NCBI RefSeq assembly: GCF_016097555.1
Contig: NC_054701.1
Coordinates: 4,789,890 to 4,853,889 of the forward strand
DNA length: 64,000 nucleotides
Source: Gigantopelta aegis
Lineage: Eukaryota > Mollusca > Gastropoda > Neomphalida > Peltospiridae
Direction of reading: 5' to 3'
Shown here: positions 39,730-51,435 of the stretch, in pieces
How the letters are laid out: every line of letters starts with the position of its first letter
How positions within the stretch are numbered: the stretch's first letter is position 1
Notes under the pieces: model-generated
What the model saw: only the letters and a program-made list of their open reading frames with translations
Databases searched by the model: none
What the model was told of the DNA's origin: nothing
Made by a program: the position numbers and the translations under genes

Positions 39730-42700
39730 GTAATAGCAAAATATATAGTTTATGAATTTGGTGTGTAATTCTGTTTGAAAACATAGATTTCGTGTCTAAG
39801 ATCTTTCATTGTTTGTTGCTATGATCGTCCGATTTCCTCACTGGTCTTATGAATCCCCGAAACGAAACGTCTAACCTTGAAAACCTTCTTCTTTTTTTTA
39901 AACATGTACCATTAAATAAAGATCTCTGCCCACCCTATCTTTCTAGCTATATAAGAGTCCCACATGTATAAGTTTCATTCATTATATAACTAAGGGGGAA
40001 CAGGTGGAACTCTTTCTGTATACAATAAATAATATATTAAGGTCGCTGATTGCACTACAGGTCATGCGCCAGTTCCAGGGACCGTATTTTCGAAGCAATC
40101 TTAGCCTACGAAATCGTAAAATCATCGTAAGCTATGATGTCACTATGGCGTGTGCTGTAGTGGCGTCACACCCTACGATGTTTTTACGATTTCGTAGGGC
40201 TAAGATGGCTTCGAAAATATGGGCCCAGATCACTTAAAAAAAAAAGTGAATTCTTTCAACATGCACGCGTATGACTTTAAAAGAAATGCTCGGTAATAAA
40301 GACGATCAACCATATTAATAAACACAGGGTTGAAAATTTAGCGCTATTGTCTAAGGGCGACTAACAATTTTATAAAGATAGTCCGTTGGGCGACCATTGA
40401 TTTTAGGGTCTGGCAAGTGTGGTGCCAGTTAAAAATGAAATGCACTGAATCGAATGTGATAAAACATAGCGTGTCTGTGCTGGCGCAAACTACAGATCTG
40501 GTAGCAGACGACATAGATCATGAAATAAGAACAGATCAGATCTAAAGGCTTGACACAAAGACTTGCACAATGACATAACCATACAAAGATTACTGTACTA
40601 AACAATAAGTACGTTTTTAAGCTTTGTATGATAAAAACAAAAATACATTGTATATTTTGGTAAAATGTTTGTTTTGCATTTTTTCACAGATTTATTTTGT
40701 TTTTGATATTTATTGTATTAGTAGCCTACTACTGAGGCATTTACAATATCCTAATTAAACGCACATGTGTGCATGGACCAACACAAATACACACAAACAC
40801 ATGCACACAGACACACACAATCAAATGAGCATTTCACAAAATAGTGGATGATTCCATGGATCTCTATCTAGCGCCTCACTTATAGGACAGCCACTCACGA
40901 GGTCATCCTTTACTTGAAATTTCATCCCTTTTGCAGTGCCACAAAGAGGACTGCCACTGCCAGATTAGTGTACTAAAGCACCTTTAGTATCTTTATACTG
41001 CATTATATTTTACTTTAGAGACAATGAGAGATGAAATAAACTTTGTGGCGATGCAAGAGGGGGTAACATTTCCAGTAAAGGCTTTCCTCGAGAGTGGCTG
41101 GCCTCATATAGACTAAGTATGCACACATGTGCGTTTAATTTGGATATTGTAAATGCTGCAGTAGTAGGCTACTAATGAAATAAATATCGAAAGGAAAATA
41201 AATCTGTGACATAAAACCCCCACCAAAAAAACATTTTACCAAAATATGCGATGTATCATATTACAAAGAATAAAAACGTACTTATTGTTTATTATGATCA
41301 GTAATTTTTGGACGGGTATGTCATGTAAGTCTTGGTGTCACTAGATCTGATCTGTTGTTATTTCATGCAGATCGCTTAAACTTAAAACAATACTGACAAC
41401 AACAGTAAAATTGATGGTCATCCAACAGACTAAATTTGTAAAATTCTTAGTCTCCCTTAGCCATTAAAGGTTGCCATGGTTTATCTTTAACAGTTTTCTT
41501 TTGTTTTCCCACAGGTTCCTCTTGCTGCAGAATAGTAAGACAGGCCAGCAGCTACAGGTACATGTTTTTAATTACATGTAACTATTGGTTATTTGATTGT
41601 AGAACTTTTGTTTAATGTGAACAGATATAATGTCGCATAATGTGTAATATACTAAACAGTAATGTATGTTGTTGAACATTGTTTTTCCATTGTTAAACCA
41701 TGGTTTAAATATATGTTTTGGGGTTGTTGTTTTTTTCAAACTTAAAGTTCCTGTCATTTGATTTTTATTTAGACATATACATAGTACTTAGTTGTATTTA
41801 TGTTGGATCTTGGTTTGCGATGTATAAAAATATGTATATGTACCCCCATATTAAAACTGGTCCAGATCACTAATCTTTAAAAAAAAAGTGAAGCGATCTT
41901 TAAAAAAAAAAAAGTGTTGCAACTTGTATACATGACTCTTAATGGTTCATGTAGTTTTTCATCTGTTATATATGTAACATTGTTTTGATTTTTTAAAGAG
42001 TTCCACAAGTCGGTTTGTCACCTGATGGCAGTACTGTGGTGTGCTGGCATCCAGAACCAGACTTCCCATATGAACACACACAGGTAATATGGTATATATT
42101 TGTTTTCCATCCATCAGTCTGTCCATCTGTTCTATCTGCCTGTTGGTCTATCAGTTTCAGCCACCAATTCATCTATCTTTTTAACTACCTATCAGTTTAC
42201 CCACTGATGCACTATCCATCCATCTACTCATCTGTCTCTAACTCCTTTGAGATAGCTGGAGGTGTATCTAAGAGTTTTTTCATAATTTTGCCTAAAAACA
42301 AATTTTGGGTGTTGATATGAAAATTTTCATAATATTATTCTGCAACAATACAGTGTGCGATTTTGAGGAGAGTCCGGGAGCCTGAAGCTCGCAAAAATCA
42401 TATAGAACTCTCTAACTTGGCTCGTAAAAATTATTTTTACAAATTACATTGATTCTTCGAAATGACACTGTCAACATATATCTCAAAATCCTGGGAAACC
42501 AGTCTTGAACAGCGATCTTTTCCATGGTTTCATGCTAAACATTTAGTGTGTCTTCTTGCTTGCTGGGTTAGTGGTGGGCTCTAAAGATTTGCAAACAGGG
42601 AGACCTGATGACACTTAAATTTTTAAAACCAAAATTTTACACTGCAATATGATGTAGCAAATGTTACAAATGAATTCAATTGTATCTCCTGTGTAGGTTG

Positions 42701-45700
42701 GTTAACTGTGTTTTTATGTGTGTTATGTCTTATTCAGGGTTTATAGTGTACAATGTTATTTTGTTTTGAATACCAAAGTGATGTTGACAAACCAAAATAC
42801 ATTCATGTATAGTAGTACCCAGTATTTAATGAGCTTATGTGATCAAGTTGTTTGTTTGTTTCCACAGCCGCTGCCAAGAAATCAACGGGAAATGGCAGAG
42901 GTAAGGGAAAGCAGATAAGAAAGTTACTGTGAAACCTATTAATCTGAACAGTGGGGGCATTTTGTGGTGCTCATACTATCAGTTACTATAGATATTTTGC
43001 ACTACTGTTTTTGGCTAAAGATTTGTCTCCCTTGAATCCAATTGTTTAAATCCAAGCAGATAATAGATATTTTTTCTTTGAAAAAATAAAAATAAAAAAT
43101 CCTGCAAATTGTTGTTTAATGATATCGTGTCAAATGAAGTTAATTGATTGTTCCTCCTTTTTAACACTGATTTGGATAAAGACTGGATTAATGAAACAGT
43201 TTTAGAAGTAATAATTTCATTTGCTCATTTGATTGTGCCTCTGATTATTGGTATCCAGATTATAAAGTCTCATAGTAGTTGTTAACTTGTAGAAGATATT
43301 ATGTTCCAGCATTACATCATTGTTTTTAGGTTGGCATTGTAGCACATGCATCTCAAATAAATAAGAGTAGTATATAATTGAAAGGTGAAAAAAACCCTTC
43401 AAAACTTGCTGTCTTTATATTTGAATTTTAAGGACTATTTTTGAAAATTAACAAAGCAGAAAGTTAGAGGAATAATGAGTGGTTTGCTTAGTTTCCGTAT
43501 ATCTTAAAATAAAGAAAATTTTAAGACTAATAAATCCACTACCACTTGGTTATTTCACTTGGACATAGACTTGATAATGACTAGACATTCTAGACCGTAT
43601 TATCTTCTGTTTAGAAGCCACCAGCATATAATTACAGTCATCTTTTTTGTTGTCTCTTGTTGGTGGTTTGTACTGTTAAAGGGGCGTCTTCATTACACGA
43701 TTAGTCGTAAATTGTCTACATTCATGTTTTCTTTATTTCAGTGGAAATTTGTGTGCACTTACATTTTTTGCAAAATATTTTTAAATTGACTAGTTTTGTT
43801 TGACATTATGGAATCTTATGACGTAACATCTTCCCACACCCACGTATGACGTAACATCTTCCCACACCCACAATTCGAATCGTTACGACAAATTGCATAG
43901 TGCGACAATTTGCACAATGAGAACACCACTTTAGACTCTATTGCACAGACATTTGATAAAGCTTTATTATATATTTGAGGATTGTTCATACAAATATCAG
44001 AGATGGGTTCTTTTTGTTAAGAAATAATAGACAATCCATATAATAAAATTGCTCATACCCCGATAAACCTAAAAGAAATAACACATTTTTTATAATAAAA
44101 TTTGAAAGATATTGTTACTCAAAATACAAGATCATATTCTAATTTGAATTCTTTTTTTCGTTTCTTTTTATGTTCTTGAACAATAACGTTCAGTAATATT
44201 AAGTACATGTACTGATATAAAGTGACATCATCAAATGTGACATTAGTTTTACATTGACCAAGAAATTAACAAACATTAGTTGCTATGGCTGGACTAATGG
44301 GTTGCTTTTAAATTGTTACAATGTAATGATGATGATGTAAATTTCATTATCAATTGACCAATGGTGTTGTTTCCAGGGTGATTCTGTTCTCAAAGTCCAG
44401 TATCTGGTGGAGGAGCAAATCAAGTACCGATCGTCAGGGCCGACAGACAAGGAATTATCCAACATGTTCTTCACCACTAAACATCGGTGGTATCCTAAGT
44501 AAGTTGTCTTAACACCAAACCACAAAACATCGGTTGTATCCTAAGTAAGTTGTCTTAACACCAAACCACAAAACATCGGTGGTATCCTAAGTAAGTTGTC
44601 TTAACACCAAACCACAAAATATCGGTAGTATTCTAAGTAAGTAGTCTTTAAACCAAACCACAAAACATCAGTGGTATCCTAAGTAATCTTTACACCAAAC
44701 CACAAAACATCAGTGGTATCCTAAGTACCATATACGCAAATATTTTCGCGGCTAAAATAATTCGTGATCAGGCTTTCATTTTACATTTTCGCGAGGAATT
44801 ATTTTCGTGACTGTGTCCCCCGATAATAAAATAAAAATTACCCATATTTCATTTGCCAAACTGTTTTCAATGACGATTTCACGCACATACTTGAACATGT
44901 TCACCATGCTGTCAGCAAGACCATTACCATTACTAATATTTATTTACATGCTCATATACCACTAGAGTTTCGAGCATGTCTGTCCCGGGCCCGATAGCCA
45001 GTGAGACGTCAATGTTGTATGTACCGTATATCTTCGCCTATAAGTCGAATTTTTTTCACCCAAAAATTATTTTATAACTTGGGCGGTCGACTTATAAGAG
45101 GGTAAAAAAATTTCACCCCAAAATATTACCGTTTTGGGGATTATTTTACAAGTTTTATTGTTGAAGTATGCCATGTATTTATACTCAAATATGTTAATTT
45201 AACACATTTATTTTTTATAACCTTTTTTGGGGGGCATTACAACGGTTTTGGTAATGCAAAAAGGCGTGAGATCTCACTCACATGCCAAGACAACAGTCCA
45301 CTTAGTTAAAATAACAGTCATCTCTAATAGCAAAAATGTAAACAATACTAACTACCTGTTGCCTGAGTTTATTTTGAAATCTGGTCACTGGCATTAATAG
45401 TTGTTCAAACAATGTTTTGTCGGTGATTAACTTCATGAATATTACTGAGCTTTCCCTTAAAACAGCTTAGACTGATCTCTACAGTTCACTAGAGCAATAG
45501 GGACATACATCATTTGGTACAAAACCAGTGTATTTTCCAGAGTTATCCTCCTTACATGTATTAATATGGCGGCAAAACATGTGATTAACTGATACTTTCA
45601 GTTTTATCGTAGTGATCTGTTGTCAGTGTTTATAAATAAAGTTGTTGTCTGTGCACAAAACCATGCTGTACAGTGCCATACGGTAACAGCCAAACAGCTT

Positions 45701-48700
45701 TCACTATCTACTAAGGGAATGTTTCGTTTTGATGCTATGTAGTTTGATTGCAATGTACAAAACGTGAAAACCGAAGTTTGTAAAATAATTTTCTTTTGTT
45801 CAAATATTGTACATTATTGTTCTCATGTGCTGAAAATAAGAAATACGTCAATATTTATAAGTTGTTTTTCATGGGTCGACTTATAAACGGGTCAATAAAA
45901 AAATAAGGTTTCAGGGGTTCGACTTATAGCCGAGATCGACTTACAGGCGAAGATATACGGTATGTCTGATAAGACTATTGTCATGTTATCGATGGAACAC
46001 GCACATGCGATACAGAACATTGAAAAACGCAAATATTATAAGAAATAACTTTTCATTATTGATGATACTCACAAACTTCCATTTAAGGTTACAAAGAAAA
46101 CAAACAAAACTGAGATTACGTAACAACTGACTTGCACCCAAATGTGGGTCATTTGGATCAAATCCATTTGACCAGGCAGGTTTTTCAAAATCACGTGACC
46201 TTGCGGACTTCTGACTGCTTGATTCTGATATGGGTTGGGTGTGTAGAGATAAGACTATATATTATAACGTAAATAATAATATACCAAATCAGAAATAAGT
46301 TCGCGCGTAATTAAATTCGCGGTGCTAACAACGTGTTTGCGATTTTCGCGGTATATTTTATTCGCGAACATATTTGCGTATACGGTAAGTAGTCTTTATT
46401 TACACCAAACCACAAAACATCAGTGGTATCCTAAGTAAGTAGTCTTTACACCAAACCACAAAACATCGGTGGTATCCTAAGTAGTCTTTACACCAAACCA
46501 CAAAACATCAGTGGTATCCTAAGTAAGTAGTCTTTACACCAAACCACAAAACATCGGTGGTATCCTAAGTAGTCTTTACACCAAACCACAAAACATCAGT
46601 GGTATCCTAAGTAAGTAGTCTTTACACCAAACCACAAAACATCAGTGGTATCCTAAGTAGTCTTTACACCAAACCACAAAACATCGGTGGTATCCTAAGT
46701 AGTCTTTACACCAAACCACAAAACATCAGTGGTATCCTAAGTAAGTAGTCTTTACACCAAACCACAAAACATCAGTGGTATCCTAAGTAAGTTGTCTTAA
46801 CACCAAACCACAAAACATCAGTGGTATCCTAAGTAGTCTTTACACCAAACCACAAAACATCAGTGGTATCCTAAGTAAGTAGTCTTTACACCAAACCACA
46901 AAACATCAGTGGTATCCTAAGTAAGTTGTCTTAACACCAAACCACAAAACATCAGTGGTATCCTAAGTAAGTAGTCTTTACACCAAACCACAAAACATCA
47001 GTGGTATCCTAAGTAGTCTTTACACCAAACCACAAAACATCGGTGGTATCCTAAGTAGTCTTTACACCAAACCACAAAACATCAGTGGTATCCTAAGTAA
47101 GTAGTCTTTACACCAAACCATAAAACATCAGTGGTATCCTAAGTAAGTAGTCTTTACACCAAACCACAAAACAGTGGTATCCTAAGTAGTCTTAACACCA
47201 AACCACAAAACATCAGTGGTATCCTAAGTAAGTAGTCTTTACACCAAACCACAAAACATCAGTGGTATCCTAAGTAAGTTGTCTTAACACCAAACCACAA
47301 AACATCAGTGGTATTCTAAGTAAGTAGTCTTTACACCAAACCACAAAACATCAGTGGTATCCTAAGTAAGTAGTCTTTACACCAAACCACAAAACATCAG
47401 TGGTATCCTAAGTAAGTAGTCTTTACACCAAACCACAAAACATCAGTGGTATCCTAAGTAAGTAGTCTTTACACCAAACCACAAAACATCAGTGGTATCC
47501 TAAGTAAGTAGTCTTTACACCAAACCACAAAACATCAGTGGTATCCTAAGTAAGTTGTCTTAACACCAAACCACAAAACATCAGTGGTATCCTAAGTAAG
47601 TAGTCTTTACACCAAACCACAAAACATCAGTGGTATCCTAAGTAAGTAGTCTTTACACCAAACCACAAAACATCAGTGGTATCCTAAGTAAGTTGTCTTA
47701 ACACCAAACCACAAAACATCAGTGGTATCCTAAGTAAGTAGTCTTTATACCAAACCACAAAACAGTGGTATCCTAAGTAGTCTTTACACCAAACCACAAA
47801 ACATCAGTGGTATCTTAAGTAAGTAGTCTTTAAACAAAGTCCACAGCATTTTGTATTCAGGGCTAAAAACTAATTTAGATTTGTAGAATTCAGTATTATT
47901 TGTCTTACTCAGAATGGACATTACAATTCATCTAAATACTTGGGTGCAGTTATTAGTCTCCTACTGGTCCAACCGGAAGGGACTATAGGTTTCATCTCTG
48001 TCCTGTCTGTCTCTCGTCTCTCTTTCTGTCCCACATATAGTTTCTCAGATATATTTTTTCACAATGCCTCAAGATATTTGACTTTCATGGGGATTTACCC
48101 ATGGCCAGATCACATTTGACTTTATTGGGAATTGATCTGTTTTGAAGAGTTATGGACCTTGAACATAGGAAATTAAAACTTTGTGGGCCTGGTAAGGGAC
48201 CTGTATTGCTTTAGCAGTACTCTCAGAATACTTGTTAGTTACCTACTGGTTCAACCGGAGGGGACTGTAGGTTTGATCTCCGTCCTGTCTGTCTGTCCTT
48301 CTGTCTTCAAGATGTTTGTTTTAGAATGTCTCGAGATATTGAGATGAAATTTTATGTATAGCTTTATCATGTACAGTTACAGATTAAGTTTGACTTTCAT
48401 GGCGATTTACCAATTTTTGACAGAGTTATAGCCCTTGAATTTAAGAGATATAATTTGTTTTCCAGACTGTTTTTTTTAGAAAGCCTTGAGATATTAACTG
48501 AAATTTTGTGTATAGCTTTATTATGTACTGTTACAGATTAATTTTTAACTTTCATGGTAATTTGCCCATTTTTGACAGTTATGGCACTTGACTTAGGAGA
48601 CATGAAAATATGTATTCCGGTCTTCTGTTTTGCAATGCCTGAAATGACATTTTGTATATACTACTCAAAAGAATTTAAGGGTCAAAAATTTATAACCAAA

Positions 48701-50508
48701 TAAGTTTCAGAGTGTATTAGATTGATGATGTAAACTACACCAAATTTTTTATTTATTGTTCCATATTTACAAAAAAAACACAAATAAACGTCACTGTTTA
48801 CAAGAAAGTCACATAACATGCTGTCAAAGTTGAAGGTTGTCAAACATGGATTTTACACATTAGAACATTCGTTTAATAGTGTGTGAATCCACCCCTGGCG
48901 CGAATACACTCGACACATCGTTGCCTCATGCTGTTGATCAGACGTCTGAAGAACTCTTGGGGAATGGCCTGCCACTCTGCCATAAGAAGTTGACCCAGAT
49001 CATGAAGGTTGGCCAGAGGGGCATGGTTATCCCGAACTCTCCTGCCTAATTCGTCCCAGGCGTTCTCTATTGGGGCCAAGTCAGGCGAATATGCTGGCCA
49101 ATCCATCCTGGCGATACCTTGTTGTCTGAGAAAGTCCGTTACCACCCTGGCGCGGTGGGGTCTGGCATTGTCATCCTGCAGAACTGCCACGCCGCCAATC
49201 TGCTGAAGGCCTGGGAGAACCAACGGCCGGATAATCTCATTCAGATAGCGGATTCCATTCAGATTGCCATCCACCACATATAGGGGGGGTCCTGTGGTGG
49301 ATAGAGATGCCGCCCCACACCATGACGCTGCCACCACCGAACCGGTGACGTTGTCCAACGTTAACGTCAGCGAAGCGCTCCCCAGGACGTCTGTAGACAT
49401 GAACCCGACCGTCGTTGAACTGGAGACTAAACCTGGACTCATCAGTGAACATCACTCGACCCCACTGAACACGTTGCCACCGCAGATGAAGCGTGCACCA
49501 GTGACGTCTGGCCGTTCTGTGGCGTGGTAGGAGTGGTGGTCGAACAGTCTGGCGACGGCAGCGTAGATTATTGGCTCTCAGACGATTGCGTATGGTTTGA
49601 TCAGACACTCGAGTTCCAGTCGCAGTCCGCAGATTGTCACGTAATTGGCGTGCAGTGGTTGTGCATTGACGTAGAGCCATATTGGTGATGTAGCGGTCCT
49701 CTCTATCTGTAGTGCTTCAGGGTCTTCCCGAACGTGGACGATTTCGAACAGAATTCGTTGCTTGGTACCGTTGCCACAGTCGGCCAACGACACTCTGACT
49801 GACACCAAGTCTCAGAGCAACATTTCTTTGCGTATTGCCATCCTGAAGCCAAGCAATAGCCCTTCCTCGATCTTCGATAGTCAGTTGAAGTCGTACCATT
49901 GTCGAATTTGGAGTGTGCACCGTACACGAACGCAAGCTCCAATTATACGGAAATTCAGCATTGGGAACATGGAATACACGTGCAAAGCGTGCAAATGAAG
50001 CGCTTTGTGAAAAAGCAAGTTATGGGCACTTAGCAGACCTTTCGCTTTCGCCCTAATTTACGTGCAAATGTAAGCATGTTTTCGCCATTAGAACTAGTCG
50101 ACAGTGTAAATGACAGTGGATTTTAATTCATTTATGGGTTGCTTAGACCCACTTTCGTCAAAATGGAACAATACCATGCGTGACATTATAGTCTAGCTAA
50201 TATAATTGACATTCAGAAAATAATGTCAAAAATATCGTCTGACCCTTAAATTCTTTTGAGTAGTATATATAGTTGTATCATGTACTGTTACTGATCAAGT
50301 TTCACTTTTATGGTGATTTACCAACTTTTCACAGACATTTGACTCTTGAATTTAAGAGATACGAAAAATTGTTCGGTCAGATAGGGGACATGTATTGCTT
50401 TAGCAGTACTCTCAAAATGCTTGTTTATTTTGCTTTTACATTTTATATTTCAGGCCTGAAAAGAAGTACAAGAAACTGACACCCCCAAAAGACAGAGATC
50501 ACATTTGA
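39657..50508 (+). CDS. MRPL42: Mitochondrial ribosomal protein mL42, complete in six exons
   Basis: A component of the animal mitochondrial large ribosomal subunit. Exons: 39657-39729, 41515-41557, 41999-42083, 42868-42900, 44377-44498, 50454-50508; all introns are GT-AG and phases agree. The product is 136 aa (human mL42 142 aa, from memory). The N-terminus (MAAPMVSLGRLILSN) is basic and lacks acids, as expected of a mitochondrial presequence. The core LSPDGSTVVCWHPEPDFPYEHT matches human [22 protein letters not shown], and MFFTTKHRWYP and PPKDR near the C-terminus are family signatures. The gene diverges from APEH. Intron 5 is 5.96 kb because of a splice-site-derived array and three transposons. 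Confidence 0.94.
40077..40230. mobile_element. Palindromic MITE
   Basis: ~154-bp near-perfect hairpin: GGGACCGTATTTTCGAAGC... against ...GCTTCGAAAATATGGGCCC, arms ~55 bp. MRPL42 intron 1. Confidence 0.8.
40325..41487. mobile_element. Large foldback element in MRPL42 intron 1
   Basis: Two arms of roughly 350-450 bp (about 40325-40775 and 41120-41487) are imperfect reverse complements; e.g. AGTAGCCTACTACTG at 40720 and CAGTAGTAGGCTACTA near 41158, and CGCACATGTGTGC against GCACACATGTGCG. The ~345-bp centre is unrelated. No coding capacity; edges approximate. Confidence 0.75.
41515..41557 (+). CDS. MRPL42: MRPL42 exon 2 (43 nt)
   Basis: 2+39+2 nt between CCCACAG and GTACAT, encoding SSCCRIVRQASSY. 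Chosen because this is the only frame without stops that links exons 1 and 3. Confidence 0.8.
41999..42083 (+). CDS. MRPL42: MRPL42 exon 3
   Basis: Encodes VPQVGLSPDGSTVVCWHPEP and FPYEHTQ, the best-conserved block of mL42. The acceptor is TTTAAAG at 41998; donor GTAATA. Confidence 0.93.
42868..42900 (+). CDS. MRPL42: MRPL42 exon 4 (33 nt)
   Basis: Eleven codons, PLPRNQREMAE, between TCCACAG and GTAAGG. PLPR corresponds to human PIPR. Confidence 0.87.
43677..43931. mobile_element. Harbinger-like MITE, second copy
   Basis: Termini AGGGGCGTCTTCATTAC and ...CACAATGAGAACACCACT, TAA/TTA flanks; same family as 51555. Holds a 27-bp direct duplication including TGACGTAA. MRPL42 intron 4. Confidence 0.75.
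44377..44498 (+). CDS. MRPL42: MRPL42 exon 5, 3' end seeds a minisatellite
   Basis: 40 codons plus 2 nt, ending MFFTTKHRWYP(K). The sequence covering KHRWYP and the donor GTAAGT is repeated dozens of times downstream. I used the donor attached to the unique exon body. Confidence 0.94.
44470..44727 (+). repeat. MRPL42 exon 5 / splice-donor minisatellite, proximal part
   Basis: The end of exon 5 (ACATCGGTGGTATCCTAA) plus donor GTAAGT and ~24 nt of intron, repeated with 42-46 bp spacing. About 5 units before the TA element. The first units keep the exon's CATCGG; later ones mostly read CATCAG. Confidence 0.93.
44728..46385. mobile_element. TA-flanked inverted-repeat element inside the MRPL42 array
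   Basis: 1,658 bp with termini CCATATACGCAAATAT and its near-complement, flanked by TA (44726, 46386). Excision would restore an ordinary array unit (CCTAAGTAAGTAG). No transposase seen; non-autonomous. A second element (45024-45960) is nested in it. Confidence 0.88.
45024..45960. mobile_element. Nested TA-flanked inverted-repeat element
   Basis: 937 bp; ends CCGTATATCTTCGCCTATAA and complement, TA on both sides (45022, 45961). Inner copies of GTCGACTTATA near both ends lengthen the terminal repeats. Same TA target and similar CCRTATA start as the outer element, suggesting a common transposase. No coding capacity. Confidence 0.85.
46386..47835 (+). repeat. MRPL42 exon 5 / splice-donor minisatellite, distal part
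   Basis: About 33 further units in two length classes: 46 bp (CCTAAGTAAGTAGTC) and 42 bp (CCTAAGTAGTC). Most units keep a full GTAAGT, so intron 5 carries dozens of copies of the true donor. Confidence 0.93.
47955..48656 (+). repeat. Internally repetitive dispersed element, left part
   Basis: Units with CCTACTGGTTCAACCGGAGG, CCTGTCTGTCTGTC and TGAGATATTGA..ATGAAATTTT recur every ~120-250 bp; continues after Tc1 copy 2 at 50268-50450. Related sequence in reverse at 22290-22830. Confidence 0.65.
48659..50265 (-). mobile_element. Tc1-like DNA transposon, copy 2
   Basis: 1,607 bp, same inverted repeats and TA flanks (48657, 50266), opposite orientation to copy 1 and very similar throughout. It lies in MRPL42 intron 5, in an older repeat that continues on both sides. 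Confidence 0.95.
48873..49899 (-). pseudogene. Tc1 transposase (DD34E), one nonsense and one frameshift
   Basis: Starts MVRLQLTIEDRGRAIAWLQD with a good helix-turn-helix. The stop at 49717-49719 (TGA, CGA in copy 1) is again a CpG change. A G-run at 49283-49289 has seven G against six in copy 1, shifting the frame between the first and second catalytic Asp. The C-terminus extends past the copy 1 stop to FTHY. Confidence 0.93.
50268..50450 (+). repeat. Dispersed element, right part
   Basis: Continuation of the 47955 repeat, ending with TATTGCTTTAGCAGTACTCTCA, also seen at 48208. Runs up to the acceptor of MRPL42 exon 6. Confidence 0.6.
50454..50508 (+). CDS. MRPL42: MRPL42 exon 6 (terminal)
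   Basis: Completes the Lys codon and encodes PEKKYKKLTPPKDRDHI then TGA. The acceptor TTATATTTCAG follows a good pyrimidine tract. Confidence 0.93.
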
Positions 50509-50542
50509 AGACTCTTAACTGTTTGTTGTTGTTTGTGTGTAA

Positions 50543-50548
50543 AATAAA
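50543..50548 (+). terminator. MRPL42 polyadenylation signal
   Basis: Canonical AATAAA 35 nt after the MRPL42 stop codon, implying a short 3' UTR. Confidence 0.75.
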
Positions 50549-50912
50549 GTTGTAATTAGTATAAAAATAAATTGTTCATGTTACTGTTTTGTCAGGCACA
50601 TACAAATACAATGTTATACAATATATAGAAGTAACAAATGTACTTTATTGTATACACTAGTATCATTCTGCAGTAGTGCCTAGAGTGGAAAATCTAATAA
50701 TTCTGTATCCCCATCAGCCCAAAATGGTGCCTAATGTGGGGCTTCTATTGATGATAAATGTGGAACACTGAACACCAAATGTATAAAAACAACCACACTG
50801 CCCACTGAAATGGTATAAACATGGGTTTTTGTGTAATACTCTGTACTCCAATAGAAAAAAAAGCAAATGATTGCAAGACATTGCCAGTAGCAACACTTAC
50901 TACAAACATGAT

Positions 50913-51232
50913 CAGGGGTGCAGAAAGTACGCTCGCCAAATGAGAGTAAAAATTCTGACGGACGAGTTAAAAAATGCAACTACCAGTCCGGTGGGCGATC
51001 TGTCTTTTTTATTTTGTTTGCCACGTGATGTTGATCACTTGCCAGGTGTTCTTAATGTTTTGTCGATATATGTATATATATCATTTGAAGTGAAGACACT
51101 GTATATTATAATAATATTAATAATGTATTACTCTATAGACCGGCAGACTAGTAAAAAGTATTGCGGGCTAGTAAATTTTAGTTGGTTCTGGTCCGGAGGG
51201 CTAGTGAAATATGTTCCATTTCTGCACCCCTG
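50913..51232. mobile_element. Short inverted-repeat element (hAT-like ends)
   Basis: 320 bp with perfect 14-bp ends CAGGGGTGCAGAAA / TTTCTGCACCCCTG. I could not find a convincing 8-bp duplication. Confidence 0.65.
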
Positions 51233-51435
51233 GCATAGACCGTGTTAAAATGGTAGCCGTGCAGTGGGTTGTAGGATCGAGAACACTCATTGGACTCCTT
51301 TATTGGCTTTTAATCCCAACTTGTACTCATTATCTGGTGTATCGAAATCCATGGTTTGTTATGTCCTCTGTTGAAGCATACACATAAAATCCCTCGATAT
51401 TTGGTAGCAGTATCTTATTTAGCATTAGCAGTTTT

